Source: Pseudidiomarina sediminum DSM 21906 (GTDB lineage: Bacteria > Pseudomonadota > Gammaproteobacteria > Enterobacterales > Alteromonadaceae). From it: DNA of 64,000 nt. The position numbers and the translations under genes were made by a program. Below are positions 18,429 through 27,776 of this stretch, one piece after another. Below the pieces are notes generated by a model. The model did not search any database, was not told the origin of the DNA, and was given only the letters and a program-made list of their open reading frames with translations. The stretch spans positions 62,001 to 126,000 of the forward strand of contig NZ_AUHL01000005.1 in NCBI RefSeq assembly GCF_000423165.1. Direction: 5' to 3'. Position 1 is the stretch's first letter; the number at the start of each line of letters is the position of its first letter.

Positions 18429-19124
18429 ATGCTTAAAGCCGAAGCCATCAGCAAAATCTACCCGATGGGTGAAGTCGAGATCCACGCCTTACGAGGGGTG
18501 GATCTCGAGCTTGAAAGTGGTGAGTTGGTGGTTTTGCTGGGTGCTTCTGGCTCAGGCAAGTCAACATTATTGAATATTATTGGCGGGCTAGACACTCCCT
18601 CTTCCGGCCAGCTGTATTATCATGATCACGCCTTACATAAGGCAAACGACCAACAGCTGACCCGTTATCGCCGTGACCATGTCGGCTTTGTTTTTCAATT
18701 TTATAATCTTATTCCAAGTCTAACCGCACGCGAGAATGTCGCCATGGTGACTGACATCGCCGCCAACCCCATGCGCCCCGAAGAAGCACTTGAACGGGTC
18801 GGCCTGAGTCAGCGTTTGCACCATTTTCCAGCACAACTGTCCGGCGGCGAACAGCAACGCGTGGCGATTGCGCGTGCGATTGCCAAACGCCCTGACATCT
18901 TACTTTGTGACGAGCCCACAGGCGCGCTTGACTCAAGTACCGGCGGTATAGTCCTACAAGTACTCCAGGACATTAATCACGAGCTCAATACCACCACCGC
19001 CATCATTACCCATAACGCGGTCATAGGTGACATGGCTGACCGAATTATTCGCCTTTCAGACGGACAAATTGTCGACCAGCACTACAACAGCAGCAAACGC
19101 TCGGCTCAGGAGCTCCACTGGTGA
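18429..19124 (+). CDS. ABC transporter ATP-binding protein (LolD/MacB type)
   Basis: 231-residue ATPase of the type VII (MacB/LolD/FtsE) class. Walker [10 protein letters not shown] (about 37-45), Q-loop [18 protein letters not shown], signature LSGGEQQR (about 138) and Walker [13 protein letters not shown] are all intact, with the H-loop in ITHNAVI. Its stop overlaps the GTG start of the permease gene (GTGA), and a membrane-fusion adaptor follows, making an ATPase-permease-adaptor export unit. Such units move antimicrobial peptides, lipids or lipoproteins, or drive mechanical work across the periplasm. Substrate not known. Confidence 0.93.
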   Translation: MLKAEAISKIYPMGEVEIHALRGVDLELESGELVVLLGASGSGKSTLLNIIGGLDTPSSGQLYYHDHALHKANDQQLTRYRRDHVGFVFQFYNLIPSLTARENVAMVTDIAANPMRPEEALERVGLSQRLHHFPAQLSGGEQQRVAIARAIAKRPDILLCDEPTGALDSSTGGIVLQVLQDINHELNTTTAIITHNAVIGDMADRIIRLSDGQIVDQHYNSSKRSAQELHW

Positions 19125-21472
19125 CCCATCACCTCACGCTGCTCCATAAGCTTGGGCGTGAGGTCTGGCAAGCCCGTGCGCAGCTTATCGCGATAGCCTT
19201 AGTGGTCAGTATTGGCGTGATGGTGCTGTTAATGATGACCAGTGCCAAACAAAGCCTGACACGGGCGCAACAACACTTTTATCAAGACTACCACTATGCC
19301 GAGTTGTTTGTTGAATTAACCCGCGCACCACGCAGCCTTAGCGAACAAGTGCTCGAATTACCCGGTGTTGCCATCGTCGAGTCACGCATCCGTAGCGCCG
19401 CTCGCGTTGAGTTACCCGGCTATACCGATCCTATTCAAGCGCAGCTACTCTCGATTCCGAGTCAACGTGATCCGTTGCTTAATCGACTGCATTTCAGCAG
19501 TGGCTATTATCCACAAACGCCACAACAAGTGGTCATTTCGAAGCCGTTTGCTGAAGCACATCAGCTACAACTGTATGACAGCGTCACGGCAATTTTGAAC
19601 GGCCGTCGTACGGAGCTTGAGATTGTCGGTATTGCCATTTCCCCGGAATTTATCTACCAGATTGGTCCTGCGGACATCATGCCAGATTACCAGCGCTACG
19701 GCGTATTTTGGCTGCATGAAGAAGCGCTCGCAGCAGCCTTAGATATGGATGGCGCCTTTAACAGTATCAGCTTGCAACTGCAGCCAGGCACTGATCAAGA
19801 GGCTTTAAAAATTCGTTTAGACGCCTTGTTCGAACGCTATGGTGGCCGTGGCGCAGCTGATCGCGATGAACAGTCCTCCCACCGCTTTCTGAGCGAGGAA
19901 TTAAAACAGCTCGGCACCAATGCTATTTTTCTACCGGTACTGTTTTTAGGTGCATCAGCTTTTTTGTTCAATATCTTCATGCAACGCCAGATCCAAACCC
20001 AACGGCAAACCATCGCGATTTTAAAAGCCTTCGGCTATAGCCAAAAGGCCATTTTCGGCCATTATCTGGGTTACACCGTGGTGGTGATTTTTCTTGGCGT
20101 CGTTTTTGGGGCGATCCTGAGTCGCTGGCTTGCCGCAGCCATGGTTGAACTCTACAGCCTGTACTTCAATTTTGTAACGCTGACAGTCAGTATTCAATGG
20201 ACCACCATGGCAATCGCTCTGTTAGTGACCTTGGTCGCTGGCTTTTTAGGGACCTGGCGCGCCATTTATTTAGCTATTCGAGTGCCACCGGCACAAGCCA
20301 TGCGGCCGGCAACGCCCATCAACTTTCATCAAAGCTGGATCAACCATCTGTTGGCCTCACCTTGGTTCACCCAAGGTGCGCGTATTATCTTACGGAACCT
20401 CGTCCGGCATCCACTGCGCAGCGGCTTAACGGTGTTTGGTATCGCTATTTCCGGCGGCTTATTGTTATTTGGCAGCTATCAGTTCAATGCCATCACCACC
20501 ATGCTCGAGCGCAACTATCGCGTTGAGCAGCAGATGGACGTTATTGTCCAATTCACCCAAATTACCGATGGCCAAGCCTTGGCTAGCCTCGCCGCATTGC
20601 CCGGTGTTAACTATGTCGAGGGATTCCGTAGCGTCCCAGTACGCCTGCGCCAAGGCCCACAAACCTACAGCACCGCAGTCACGGCGTTTTCACCCGATAG
20701 CCAATTACGTCAGCTGGCCGGATTAGCACGCATGCCCGAACAAGGCATCGTCTTGACCGAGCACCTAGCCAATTACCTTGGCAGTCCAGCGGGAACCTTA
20801 TTGGATGTGGAGTTTATTGCTGAACGGCGGATACGCACTGATGTGCAGGTGGTGGCTACCTCTGCTGAAGCCATCGGGGTCGGCGCCTACCTCTCGCTCG
20901 CGACGCTCAACCAACAGTTGTACCAAAGTGAGAGCCTCTCAGGTGCTTGGTTACTCATCGACAGCCAAGCCAAAGACGCACTCTACACGGCATTAAATGA
21001 GATGCCGCAAGTTGCTGGCTATACCCATGTACGCGAAGCCGAGGCGAAGTTGCGCGCCTACATGGACGATACAGTGCTAACTGCAATGAGCATTATCTTT
21101 GTGCTCGCGGGTTCGATGACCTTCGCGATGGTCTACAACAACGCCCGTATCGCGCTGGCCGAGCGTGAACGTGAGTTGGCCACGCTCAGAGTGCTCGGCT
21201 ACAGCCACACCGAAATCGCGCGTATTTTATTCGGTGAACTGTTCATTCTGGTGCTGTTGGCACTGCCACTCGGCTGGGGATTAGGCGTTTTGTTTGCCCT
21301 TGGCATGAGTCATGTGATCAGTAGTGAACTGTTTCGCATCCCCTTTGTGCTCAGCCAACAACTGTTTGGTTGGTCAGCGCTTGGAGTGTTGACGGCCGCC
21401 ACGATAGCCGTCATGTTAATGGTACGCCGCCTGCGTCGGTTGGACCTCATTGCCGCTTTAAAATCGGAGTAA
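19121..21472 (+). CDS. ABC transporter permease, duplicated FtsX domain
   Basis: 783-residue permease with a GTG start that overlaps the ATPase stop. An N-terminal helix (about 18-40) is followed by a periplasmic domain, then FtsX-type helices (about 265-380), a further helix near 430-450 ([21 protein letters not shown]), a second periplasmic domain, and final FtsX helices (about 645-775). The two-FtsX layout with about eight helices in one chain resembles the LolCE/YbbP-like permeases rather than the four-helix MacB. The cytoplasmic coupling motifs [13 protein letters not shown] and [13 protein letters not shown] are repeated in each half. It should work with the neighbouring ATPase and adaptor. 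Confidence 0.88.
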   Translation: MTHHLTLLHKLGREVWQARAQLIAIALVVSIGVMVLLMMTSAKQSLTRAQQHFYQDYHYAELFVELTRAPRSLSEQVLELPGVAIVESRIRSAARVELPGYTDPIQAQLLSIPSQRDPLLNRLHFSSGYYPQTPQQVVISKPFAEAHQLQLYDSVTAILNGRRTELEIVGIAISPEFIYQIGPADIMPDYQRYGVFWLHEEALAAALDMDGAFNSISLQLQPGTDQEALKIRLDALFERYGGRGAADRDEQSSHRFLSEELKQLGTNAIFLPVLFLGASAFLFNIFMQRQIQTQRQTIAILKAFGYSQKAIFGHYLGYTVVVIFLGVVFGAILSRWLAAAMVELYSLYFNFVTLTVSIQWTTMAIALLVTLVAGFLGTWRAIYLAIRVPPAQAMRPATPINFHQSWINHLLASPWFTQGARIILRNLVRHPLRSGLTVFGIAISGGLLLFGSYQFNAITTMLERNYRVEQQMDVIVQFTQITDGQALASLAALPGVNYVEGFRSVPVRLRQGPQTYSTAVTAFSPDSQLRQLAGLARMPEQGIVLTEHLANYLGSPAGTLLDVEFIAERRIRTDVQVVATSAEAIGVGAYLSLATLNQQLYQSESLSGAWLLIDSQAKDALYTALNEMPQVAGYTHVREAEAKLRAYMDDTVLTAMSIIFVLAGSMTFAMVYNNARIALAERERELATLRVLGYSHTEIARILFGELFILVLLALPLGWGLGVLFALGMSHVISSELFRIPFVLSQQLFGWSALGVLTAATIAVMLMVRRLRRLDLIAALKSE

Positions 21473-21478
21473 ACCGTT

Positions 21479-22687
21479 ATGGAAAAACTCGGCTTTCGCC
21501 AACGCCTCACTAAACTGCTGCCTTGGTTGGTCCTGCTCGTTATTCTTGCTGCTTTAGCGTTGACCTTGCGTCCAAAGCCCCCTACGGTAGCAACGGTTAG
21601 CGTTTATCAGGGCGATCTCGCCTATCGCGTGGGCGACGAAGGTCGCACCCACCTGCGCAACACCTATCAAGTGTCCTCTCCGATCCAAGGCTACCTAAGG
21701 CGCGTTACCCTTGAGCCAGGCGATCCTGTGCAACAAGGCGAGACAGTGTTTCAAGTGGAGCCCTCGCCAACTCCAGCGCTCGATATGCGTACCCGCGAGC
21801 AAGCGCAACAAACCCTCAATGCCGCGAAAGCACGCCTCAACGCGGCCATTGCTTTGGCTGAGAACAGCGCCAGTGAAACGCAGTTAGCGAACAACGAGTT
21901 TCAACGCATTGAACGTCTCCATAACTCTGGCTTAGCTTCAACCTTCGATCTTGAACGCGCACAAACCGCGTTATACCGCGCTCAATCAAGTGAGCGCTCT
22001 GCGCAAGCGGCAGTCACGGTAGCACGCGCAGAGGTGAGCAATGCCACCCTTGTGCTCGAAGTCGCAGAAGGTAGCCGTAGCCAAGACGAAAACCAAGTTC
22101 TGCAAGTCCCTGCCCCCGTTTCAGGCACAGTGTTGCAGCGCTTTCGCTGCTGTGAAGGCGTCGTTACCGCTGGTGAAACCATTGTTGAGCTAGGCAACCT
22201 TAACGATCTTGAAATTCAAGTCGATCTGCTAAGCAGTGCCGCCGTCAAAGTACGCCCAGGCATGCCTGCTGAAATCACCCAATGGGGTGGCGAAGATGTG
22301 TTAGCGGGCACCGTCCGCCGCGTCAACCCATCGGGCTTTACCAAGGTGTCAGCGCTCGGCATTGAGGAACAACGGGTAAGCATTTTCATTGAACTTGACC
22401 AACCCACCACTGCGCTTGGTCATGATTACCGTGTCACCGCTGCAGTCGTCGTTGAGCAAGCCCAAGCGACACTCGCTGTGCCGGTCACAGCATTATTTCG
22501 CCAAGACGGCGCGTGGCAGGTGTTTGTAGTGCAAGACGAAGTACTCGAACAACGCACCGTCGACGTCGGCTTTCAAAGTGGTATTTATCGGCAAATCCGC
22601 GCCGGACTTAGCGCTGGTGAACAGGTGGTGAATCATCCGGATGCGGACTTACGTGATGGCGCTAGCGTCCAGCTACTCGTCGAGTGA
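21479..22687 (+). CDS. HlyD-family periplasmic adaptor of the ABC export unit
   Basis: 402-residue membrane-fusion protein. One N-terminal helix (about 15-33, WLVLLVILAALALTL) anchors it in the inner membrane. A lipoyl/barrel-sandwich half (YQVSSPIQGYLRRVTLEPGDPVQQGETVFQV), a helical hairpin rich in Ala, Gln and Glu (about 105-200) and the second lipoyl half (VPAPVSGTVLQRFRCCEGVVTAGE) follow, then beta-barrel and membrane-proximal domains. It contains an unusual CC pair near residue 222. The start lies six bases after the permease stop. No outer-membrane partner is encoded next to it. Confidence 0.88.
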   Translation: MEKLGFRQRLTKLLPWLVLLVILAALALTLRPKPPTVATVSVYQGDLAYRVGDEGRTHLRNTYQVSSPIQGYLRRVTLEPGDPVQQGETVFQVEPSPTPALDMRTREQAQQTLNAAKARLNAAIALAENSASETQLANNEFQRIERLHNSGLASTFDLERAQTALYRAQSSERSAQAAVTVARAEVSNATLVLEVAEGSRSQDENQVLQVPAPVSGTVLQRFRCCEGVVTAGETIVELGNLNDLEIQVDLLSSAAVKVRPGMPAEITQWGGEDVLAGTVRRVNPSGFTKVSALGIEEQRVSIFIELDQPTTALGHDYRVTAAVVVEQAQATLAVPVTALFRQDGAWQVFVVQDEVLEQRTVDVGFQSGIYRQIRAGLSAGEQVVNHPDADLRDGASVQLLVE

Positions 22688-22724
22688 ACAGGACTGACAA
22701 CGCTTCGAATTCGTAAGATAAAAG

Positions 22725-22769
22725 TCAGCCCCCGTGTTCCGCGTCACTCATGCAGAATACGGGGGCTGA
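22725..22769 (-). terminator. hairpin between the adaptor gene and the small leftward gene
   Basis: 11-base arms TCAGCCCCCGT / ACGGGGGCTGA separated by 23 bases. On the leftward strand it is followed by CTTTTATC, so it more likely ends the 42-residue gene; on the rightward strand there is no T-run. Confidence 0.55.
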
Positions 22770-22780
22770 AAAACTTACGA

Positions 22781-22909
22781 TCACTCTTCGTGGTTAATTT
22801 TACTCATAAAGTAATACACGTAGAAGCCGCCAATCCCTAGCAGTACCGCAAGACCTGTAAAAGAAAAGAAGATTACAGGGTCATTAAAAAACTCTTTTAA
22901 GATGGCCAT
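22781..22909 (-). CDS. 42-residue single-span membrane protein (DUF3149-like)
   Basis: Short gene, easily overlooked, translating to MAILKEFFNDPVIFFSFTG and a hydrophobic run (LAVLLGIGGFYVYYFM) ending SKINHEE. A strong GGAGG ribosome site precedes the ATG. The N-terminal pattern (short amphipathic start, then -DPV- before one membrane helix, then a charged tail) resembles DUF3149 proteins as I recall them; the family link is tentative. It lies 14 bases downstream of ompW in the same direction and is probably co-transcribed with it. Confidence 0.7.
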   Translation of the reverse strand: MAILKEFFNDPVIFFSFTGLAVLLGIGGFYVYYFMSKINHEE

Positions 22910-22923
22910 TGCAAGCCTCCTTA

Positions 22924-23619
22924 TTAGAAGCTGTAACGAATACCTAACATGGCAACAGTTGGGTCGATGTCTACGGCAACAGACTCAGCAGTAGCGCCGT
23001 TGATGCGTACGTCAGCAACAGTATCAATCGCCATGCGGCTGACCATGAAGTGCACGCCCCACTTGTCGTTCAACGCTACGTTCACACCTGCTTGTAACGC
23101 ATAACCCCAGCTGTTCGATAACGCCAATTCAACGTGGTCATCGGCAGTGATGACAGACAAATCAGTTAACACACCAGCTAAATCTGCACTGACTTTCTCT
23201 TCGAAGAAGGTGGTGTAGTTCACACCAACGCCGACAAATGGGTCAATAGCGTCGTTACCAACATCAAAGTGGTATTGCGCTAACAAGGTTGGTGGCAAGT
23301 GCTTGGTTTCACCAATTTTCAAACCTTCCAACGCGCCTGAACCGTAGATGTCGTGCTTGAACGGGGTTGCCGCAACTAATTCCAAGCTCCAGTTTTGGTC
23401 CAATTGATAGTCAAAAGTGATACCTAACTGAGTGTTGTTGTCGACAGTTACGCCAGTGCTGCCAGCATTCAAGCCCGCTACAGTTTCAATAACCGGTAAT
23501 GATGCACTGCTATCGTTTGGCATAACACCAATGGCACCGACGTTAACTGAGATGTCAGCTGCTGCTGGAGCCGCGAAGCCGACCAAGAGTAAACTGCTAA
23601 CTAACAATGACTTTTTCAT
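22924..23619 (-). CDS. ompW: outer-membrane protein OmpW
   Basis: 231-residue small beta-barrel porin. A clear signal peptide (MKKSLLVSSLLLVGFAAPAAA) is followed by DISVNVGAIGVMPND, QLGITFDYQLDQNWSLELVAATPFKHDI, GETKHLPPTLLAQYHF and FVGVGVNYTTFFEE, all characteristic of OmpW, and the chain ends in IRYSF with the C-terminal Phe needed for Bam insertion. OmpW forms a hydrophobic channel tied to osmotic, oxidative and anaerobic responses. An ideal FNR box is centred about 62 bases upstream of the ATG, in line with known FNR control in E. coli. Confidence 0.94.
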   Translation of the reverse strand: MKKSLLVSSLLLVGFAAPAAADISVNVGAIGVMPNDSSASLPVIETVAGLNAGSTGVTVDNNTQLGITFDYQLDQNWSLELVAATPFKHDIYGSGALEGLKIGETKHLPPTLLAQYHFDVGNDAIDPFVGVGVNYTTFFEEKVSADLAGVLTDLSVITADDHVELALSNSWGYALQAGVNVALNDKWGVHFMVSRMAIDTVADVRINGATAESVAVDIDPTVAMLGIRYSF

Positions 23620-23674
23620 AATGAGACTCCCTAGTTAAGATGCGCCTATTGTATTAAGCTGCGTGGTGGAAACG

Positions 23675-23688
23675 TTGATCGGGATCAA
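23675..23688. promoter_or_regulatory. FNR-type binding site
   Basis: TTGATCGGGATCAA, a perfect match to the FNR consensus TTGATnnnnATCAA. It lies between divergent ompW and the CDF transporter gene, 56-69 bases upstream of the ompW ATG and 44-57 upstream of the CDF ATG. Most likely governs ompW in response to oxygen. Confidence 0.75.
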
Positions 23689-23731
23689 TATTTGCGTCGG
23701 CACCGCCGTATTCACAGAGGAAAGCGAAACT

Positions 23732-24652
23732 ATGGGGCATCACCATCACGGGCATCACCACCATCATCACGGTGATGCGTCATCGAAGCGCATTGGCTTA
23801 GCCTTCTGGCTCAATCTAGTGTTTACCGTGATTGAGTTTATCGGTGGCGTTCTGACCAACAGTACCGCGATTATTGCCGACGCCGTGCACGACCTTGGGG
23901 ATTCGCTCTCCTTAGGACTCTCATGGGTGCTCAACAAGCTCGGTCGTAAGCAAGCCAACACACAATTCACCTACGGCTATAAGCGTTTTAGTCTGCTCGG
24001 CGCCCTCTTTAACGCGCTGGTATTACTCGGCGGCTCGATGTGGGTACTATGGGAAGCTGTACCGCGCTTGATTGACCCTGTCATGCCCCATACGGAAGGT
24101 ATGATTTACTTAGCCATACTTGGTGTGGTGGTGAATGGCTACGCAGCGTTTAAATTGGCGGCTGGTAAAACCCTCAATGAGCGGGTTCTCAACTGGCATT
24201 TACTCGAGGATGTTTTAGGTTGGGTCGCGGTCTTGATTGGTGCCATTGTGATGACCTTCGTCGACTGGCCAATCATCGACCCGCTGCTCTCCATCGCCTT
24301 TACCTTGTTCATTTTAATCAACGTGGTTCGTAACCTGATTGAGACCCTAAAACTGTTTAGCCAGGCCAACCCCAATCCGGCCCTTTACAGCGCTATTGAG
24401 CAGGCCATCAAAGATGTTGCACACGTGCGCGATGTGCACCACATGCACCTTTGGTCACTTGACGGTGAGTCTCACGTGCTCACCGCACATATTGAATTAG
24501 ATGAAGATTTCGCTGCCAGCACGCATTACCTTGCGGTCAAAACGGCAATCAATGAAAAAATTAAGGCATTTGAAATTTTTCATACTACGCTTGAATTAGA
24601 ACTGAAATCAGAAGCCTGCCGCCTCGATTCTCCTGGCCAGCATCACCACTGA
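23732..24652 (+). CDS. cation diffusion facilitator, His-rich (zinc/cadmium efflux)
   Basis: 306-residue CDF protein of the CzcD/ZitB type, exporting Zn2+ and similar ions from the cytosol by proton exchange. Six hydrophobic segments are seen. The transport site appears as DAVHDLGDSLS (helix 2) and HLLEDVLGW (helix 5), i.e. two His and two Asp, typical of Zn/Cd selectivity. The C-terminal cytoplasmic domain carries HVRDVHHMHLWSLDG and HTTLELE. Both ends are His-rich: ten histidines within the first 14 residues and a terminal QHHH, likely metal-loading tails. The frame is open from 23663, but the ATG at 23732 has AGAGGAAA upstream and gives the normal start. Confidence 0.93.
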   Translation: MGHHHHGHHHHHHGDASSKRIGLAFWLNLVFTVIEFIGGVLTNSTAIIADAVHDLGDSLSLGLSWVLNKLGRKQANTQFTYGYKRFSLLGALFNALVLLGGSMWVLWEAVPRLIDPVMPHTEGMIYLAILGVVVNGYAAFKLAAGKTLNERVLNWHLLEDVLGWVAVLIGAIVMTFVDWPIIDPLLSIAFTLFILINVVRNLIETLKLFSQANPNPALYSAIEQAIKDVAHVRDVHHMHLWSLDGESHVLTAHIELDEDFAASTHYLAVKTAINEKIKAFEIFHTTLELELKSEACRLDSPGQHHH

Positions 24653-24663
24653 GGGAAAGGTCA

Positions 24664-25167
24664 ATGAAAGAACTCAAATGGGGTATTATTTTCGTCGTAG
24701 CTTTAACGCTTTGGATCGTCTTTGAGCGCCTGATTGGTCTGCATGGTCCGCTGATTGCCTATCACCGCTACGTCACCAATATTTTTGCCATTCTCGCTGT
24801 GGTTATCTATGTCATGGCGCTGCGTGACGTGCGCCGCGCACAACCTGGACATTACTTGCGTTGGTCCCATGGATTCCTGAGTGGCATTAAAATCACCTTA
24901 GTCGTTGCCGCGCTCTCACCTGTCATTCAATGGCTCAGCCACTACGTTATTTCGCCACACTTTTTCAGCAATATGATTGCCTTTGCAGTCTCTGAGGGCT
25001 TGATGACACAAGCGCAGGCCGAGGCCTACTTCTCACTCAATGCATACATGGTGCAATCGGTCATCGGTGCGCTCATTATGGGGGCGTTAACCAGCGCTAT
25101 TGTCGCTTTGTTTTTACGTCGTCAACCGCAACGTTCGAGCTCAGCAACGCATAGTGATAGCCGTTGA
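24664..25167 (+). CDS. four-helix membrane protein (DUF4199-like)
   Basis: 167-residue integral membrane protein with four hydrophobic segments (about 5-27, 36-53, 75-100, 130-152) and a basic C-terminal tail. The arrangement, with the loop LRDVRRAQPGHYLRWSHGFLSGI between helices 2 and 3 and a long loop before helix 4, resembles DUF4199 proteins; that assignment is from memory. It follows the CDF gene by 11 bases and is probably in the same transcript. No function is known. Confidence 0.7.
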   Translation: MKELKWGIIFVVALTLWIVFERLIGLHGPLIAYHRYVTNIFAILAVVIYVMALRDVRRAQPGHYLRWSHGFLSGIKITLVVAALSPVIQWLSHYVISPHFFSNMIAFAVSEGLMTQAQAEAYFSLNAYMVQSVIGALIMGALTSAIVALFLRRQPQRSSSATHSDSR

Positions 25168-25226
25168 CTTGATTTCCCGCCAACCTCGGGGCAGAATCAG
25201 CTCAGCCGTTTTGTAGAGAGAGCCTT

Positions 25227-25589
25227 ATGTTTCATCAGTGGAGCCAAAAATGTCGTAACGGAGGTGTCATTGCCGCACTTCTGTTGATGGTGATCGCGCT
25301 CTGCTGGGGACAAAACTTTGGCGTGCTGAAAGGCTGTCCGCAGCATCCCGGCGCGACCTCTGTAGTGGCCGATGTTGGAAAACTGCTAAGCATTGACGCA
25401 CAAACCTGCGATCAAACCGAGCACCTGCTGCAAGTCACGCAAGCCGATATGCCAGTGTTGCTCAGCGTCGGCATGCTCTTGCTTTTCCTGATTATCGAAA
25501 GCTTGCGTAGCGCCACCGCGCATCCTGTCGCGCGGCGCTGGCGTCCCAAACGAAGACCCCACTTACTCTGTTGTCGCTTCCTAGAATGA
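25227..25589 (+). CDS. small cysteine-containing membrane protein upstream of scsB
   Basis: 120 residues with an N-terminal hydrophobic segment (GGVIAALLLMVIALCWG), a periplasmic loop with two cysteines (KGCPQHPG and AQTCDQTEH), a second helix (MPVLLSVGMLLLFLIIESL) and a strongly basic tail ending RRPHLLCCRFLE. It precedes scsB by about 50 bases in the same direction, and its paired cysteines suit a redox or metal role in the same pathway. I do not recognise a named family. GAGAGAG near 25215 serves as ribosome site. Confidence 0.6.
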   Translation: MFHQWSQKCRNGGVIAALLLMVIALCWGQNFGVLKGCPQHPGATSVVADVGKLLSIDAQTCDQTEHLLQVTQADMPVLLSVGMLLLFLIIESLRSATAHPVARRWRPKRRPHLLCCRFLE

Positions 25590-25639
25590 CACTCGGCTGT
25601 ACTGCCGTATTTTGTGTTTCATTTTAGGAGATAATCATT

Positions 25640-27772
25640 GTGTTATTGAAACAACTTACGCACCTAGGTGTGCGTTGCTGCTTGGCTGCGATAACGCTGC
25701 TTTTCAGCGCCATCACACTAGCGGCTGAGCCAGTCACGACGGGGTGGTTGAGTAACCCTGATCACCCACCCGTTCAGGTAAAATTAAGCCTTACGGGTGA
25801 ACGCGACGGCACCACTGCCAACGCTTTATTGCAAGTTGAATTAGCCGACGGCTGGAAGACCTATTGGCGCTCGCCCGGTGAAGGTGGTATTCCACCGCAA
25901 TTGGACTGGTCTGATGCCAGCGGCATTGAGGCCATCGATTGGTTTTGGCCAAAGCCTGCCCGGTACACCATACAGGGCATTGATACTGTCGGTTATACCG
26001 GCTCATTGAGCTTTCCTTTGCAGTTGCAACTCGCGACCGATGCCACGCAAGTGCACCTCAAAGGCACCTTAACGATGTCGTCATGTACCAACATTTGTGT
26101 TTTGACCGACTACCCTATCGATCTTAAGGTCGATCCCAGCACCTTAACCCCTGATGCCGATCTGAGTTTTGCGTTTCAGCAAGCCATGGCACAGGTACCG
26201 CAAGCCTTGCCTCTGGCCGAAGTCACTAAAGCCAATTGGCACGCTGCGTCGACCACGCTTGATCTTGTGCTCGTTCGCGATGGCGCTTGGCAAGCACCTG
26301 AGCTGTTTTTCCACAGTGAGCAGGACGATCTTGAGGATGTCGTCTTTAACAACACCGCAATCACCGTCGAAGATGGAGAATTACGTGCGCAAATTGCCGC
26401 GAGTCATTGGCTGGAATTACCGGAGCTAGCAGGCCAAAGCGTTACCGTGACGGTGGTCGACGGCGATTTTGCCGCCGCCTATCCCGTTAACTTAAACGCC
26501 GTTGAAGGGCCTGTACCCAGCCCATTGCTCGATGGCTCGACCTCCCTTGCATGGATGCTGGTGCTGGCCTTACTCGGTGGTCTAATTCTAAATATTATGC
26601 CCTGTGTGTTACCGGTTTTGGGGCTAAAACTACAAGGCGTGATCAGCGCCAACGGCCAATCAGCGCGCGTCACACGTAGGCAATTTATTGCCTCGGCCAT
26701 GGGGATTTTGGTGTCGTTTTGGCTACTCGCCATTGGACTCTTACTCTTGCGCTGGTCAGGACAAAGCATCGGTTGGGGCATTCAATTCCAAAGCCCTTAC
26801 TTTATCGGCTTTATGGTGTTAGTGACTTGGCTCTTTGCCCTGAACTTATTTGGTGCCTTTGAGGTCAAGCTACCGTCTGCAATGGGCAGTTGGGCAGCCA
26901 CCACGGGAGACCAACATAGTTACAGTGGGCACTTTGTCCAAGGGATGCTGGCAACCTTGTTGGCCACCCCTTGTACGGCGCCATTTCTTGGTACTGCCGT
27001 CGCCTTTGCCTTGGCCGCCGCTCCGGGCACCATTTTGCTGATGTTTACCGCACTGGGGGTAGGCATGGCGTTACCTTGGCTCGCTGTCGCTGCTTGGCCG
27101 CGATTAGCGCGTTTACTGCCCAAACCTGGACCGTGGTTGGCGTGGGTAAAACCGATTTTCGGCGTGCTGATGTTACTCACCATGCTCTGGCTGATTTCGT
27201 TGATGCAAAGCTTCATTTCATCAACGACGCTGATCATCACCCTGTTGGTCTTGTTCGCCCTCTCGTTGATCGCAGTATGGCGTCAGTTTGGTCGCAAAGG
27301 CGTGCTAATCACCCTAAGTAGCAGCTTTTTAGGCGGTGCGCTGTTGATTGTCCTGTTGCTTTTCAATCTCTCCAGTTGGGCTCCCAAGCTCCCTGAAGAC
27401 CATCAATGGCGCGATCTTTTGCAAACCAATATCGACGCTGAAGTCGCCAAAGGAAATACCGTCTTTGTCGATGTGACGGCGGATTGGTGCATTACCTGTA
27501 AAGCCAACAAAATCGGCGTTTTGCTACAAAACCCAGTGTACGACGCGCTCGGTGCAGAGCAGGTGGTACGCGTGCGTGGTGATTGGACCGTGCCCGTGGA
27601 TGCCATCGATACCTACTTAAAACAAAACAATACCTACGGCGTTCCCTTCAACAAAGTCTATGGCCCTAATGCGCCCGAAGGGATCGTTCTTCCTGTCATT
27701 CTAACTGATGCCGAAGTACTCGACGCGCTCGCCCAAGCCAGCGCCACCACTTCGTCCATAACTAAGGAGTAA
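25640..27772 (+). CDS. scsB: ScsB-type thiol:disulfide interchange protein (DsbD-like)
   Basis: 710 residues, GTG start with AGGAG nine bases before it. A signal peptide is followed by a periplasmic domain containing MSSCTNICVLTDYPI with two cysteines, then a DsbD-like membrane core of eight helices with the redox cysteines in IMPCVLPVLGLKL (about residue 318) and TPCTAPFLGTAVAF (about 448), and a C-terminal thioredoxin domain with DVTADWCITCKANKI. It carries electrons from cytosolic thioredoxin to periplasmic ScsC. ScsB systems protect against copper. It sits four bases before scsC and in a metal-resistance neighbourhood. Confidence 0.9.
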   Translation: MLLKQLTHLGVRCCLAAITLLFSAITLAAEPVTTGWLSNPDHPPVQVKLSLTGERDGTTANALLQVELADGWKTYWRSPGEGGIPPQLDWSDASGIEAIDWFWPKPARYTIQGIDTVGYTGSLSFPLQLQLATDATQVHLKGTLTMSSCTNICVLTDYPIDLKVDPSTLTPDADLSFAFQQAMAQVPQALPLAEVTKANWHAASTTLDLVLVRDGAWQAPELFFHSEQDDLEDVVFNNTAITVEDGELRAQIAASHWLELPELAGQSVTVTVVDGDFAAAYPVNLNAVEGPVPSPLLDGSTSLAWMLVLALLGGLILNIMPCVLPVLGLKLQGVISANGQSARVTRRQFIASAMGILVSFWLLAIGLLLLRWSGQSIGWGIQFQSPYFIGFMVLVTWLFALNLFGAFEVKLPSAMGSWAATTGDQHSYSGHFVQGMLATLLATPCTAPFLGTAVAFALAAAPGTILLMFTALGVGMALPWLAVAAWPRLARLLPKPGPWLAWVKPIFGVLMLLTMLWLISLMQSFISSTTLIITLLVLFALSLIAVWRQFGRKGVLITLSSSFLGGALLIVLLLFNLSSWAPKLPEDHQWRDLLQTNIDAEVAKGNTVFVDVTADWCITCKANKIGVLLQNPVYDALGAEQVVRVRGDWTVPVDAIDTYLKQNNTYGVPFNKVYGPNAPEGIVLPVILTDAEVLDALAQASATTSSITKE

Positions 27773-27776
27773 TCCG

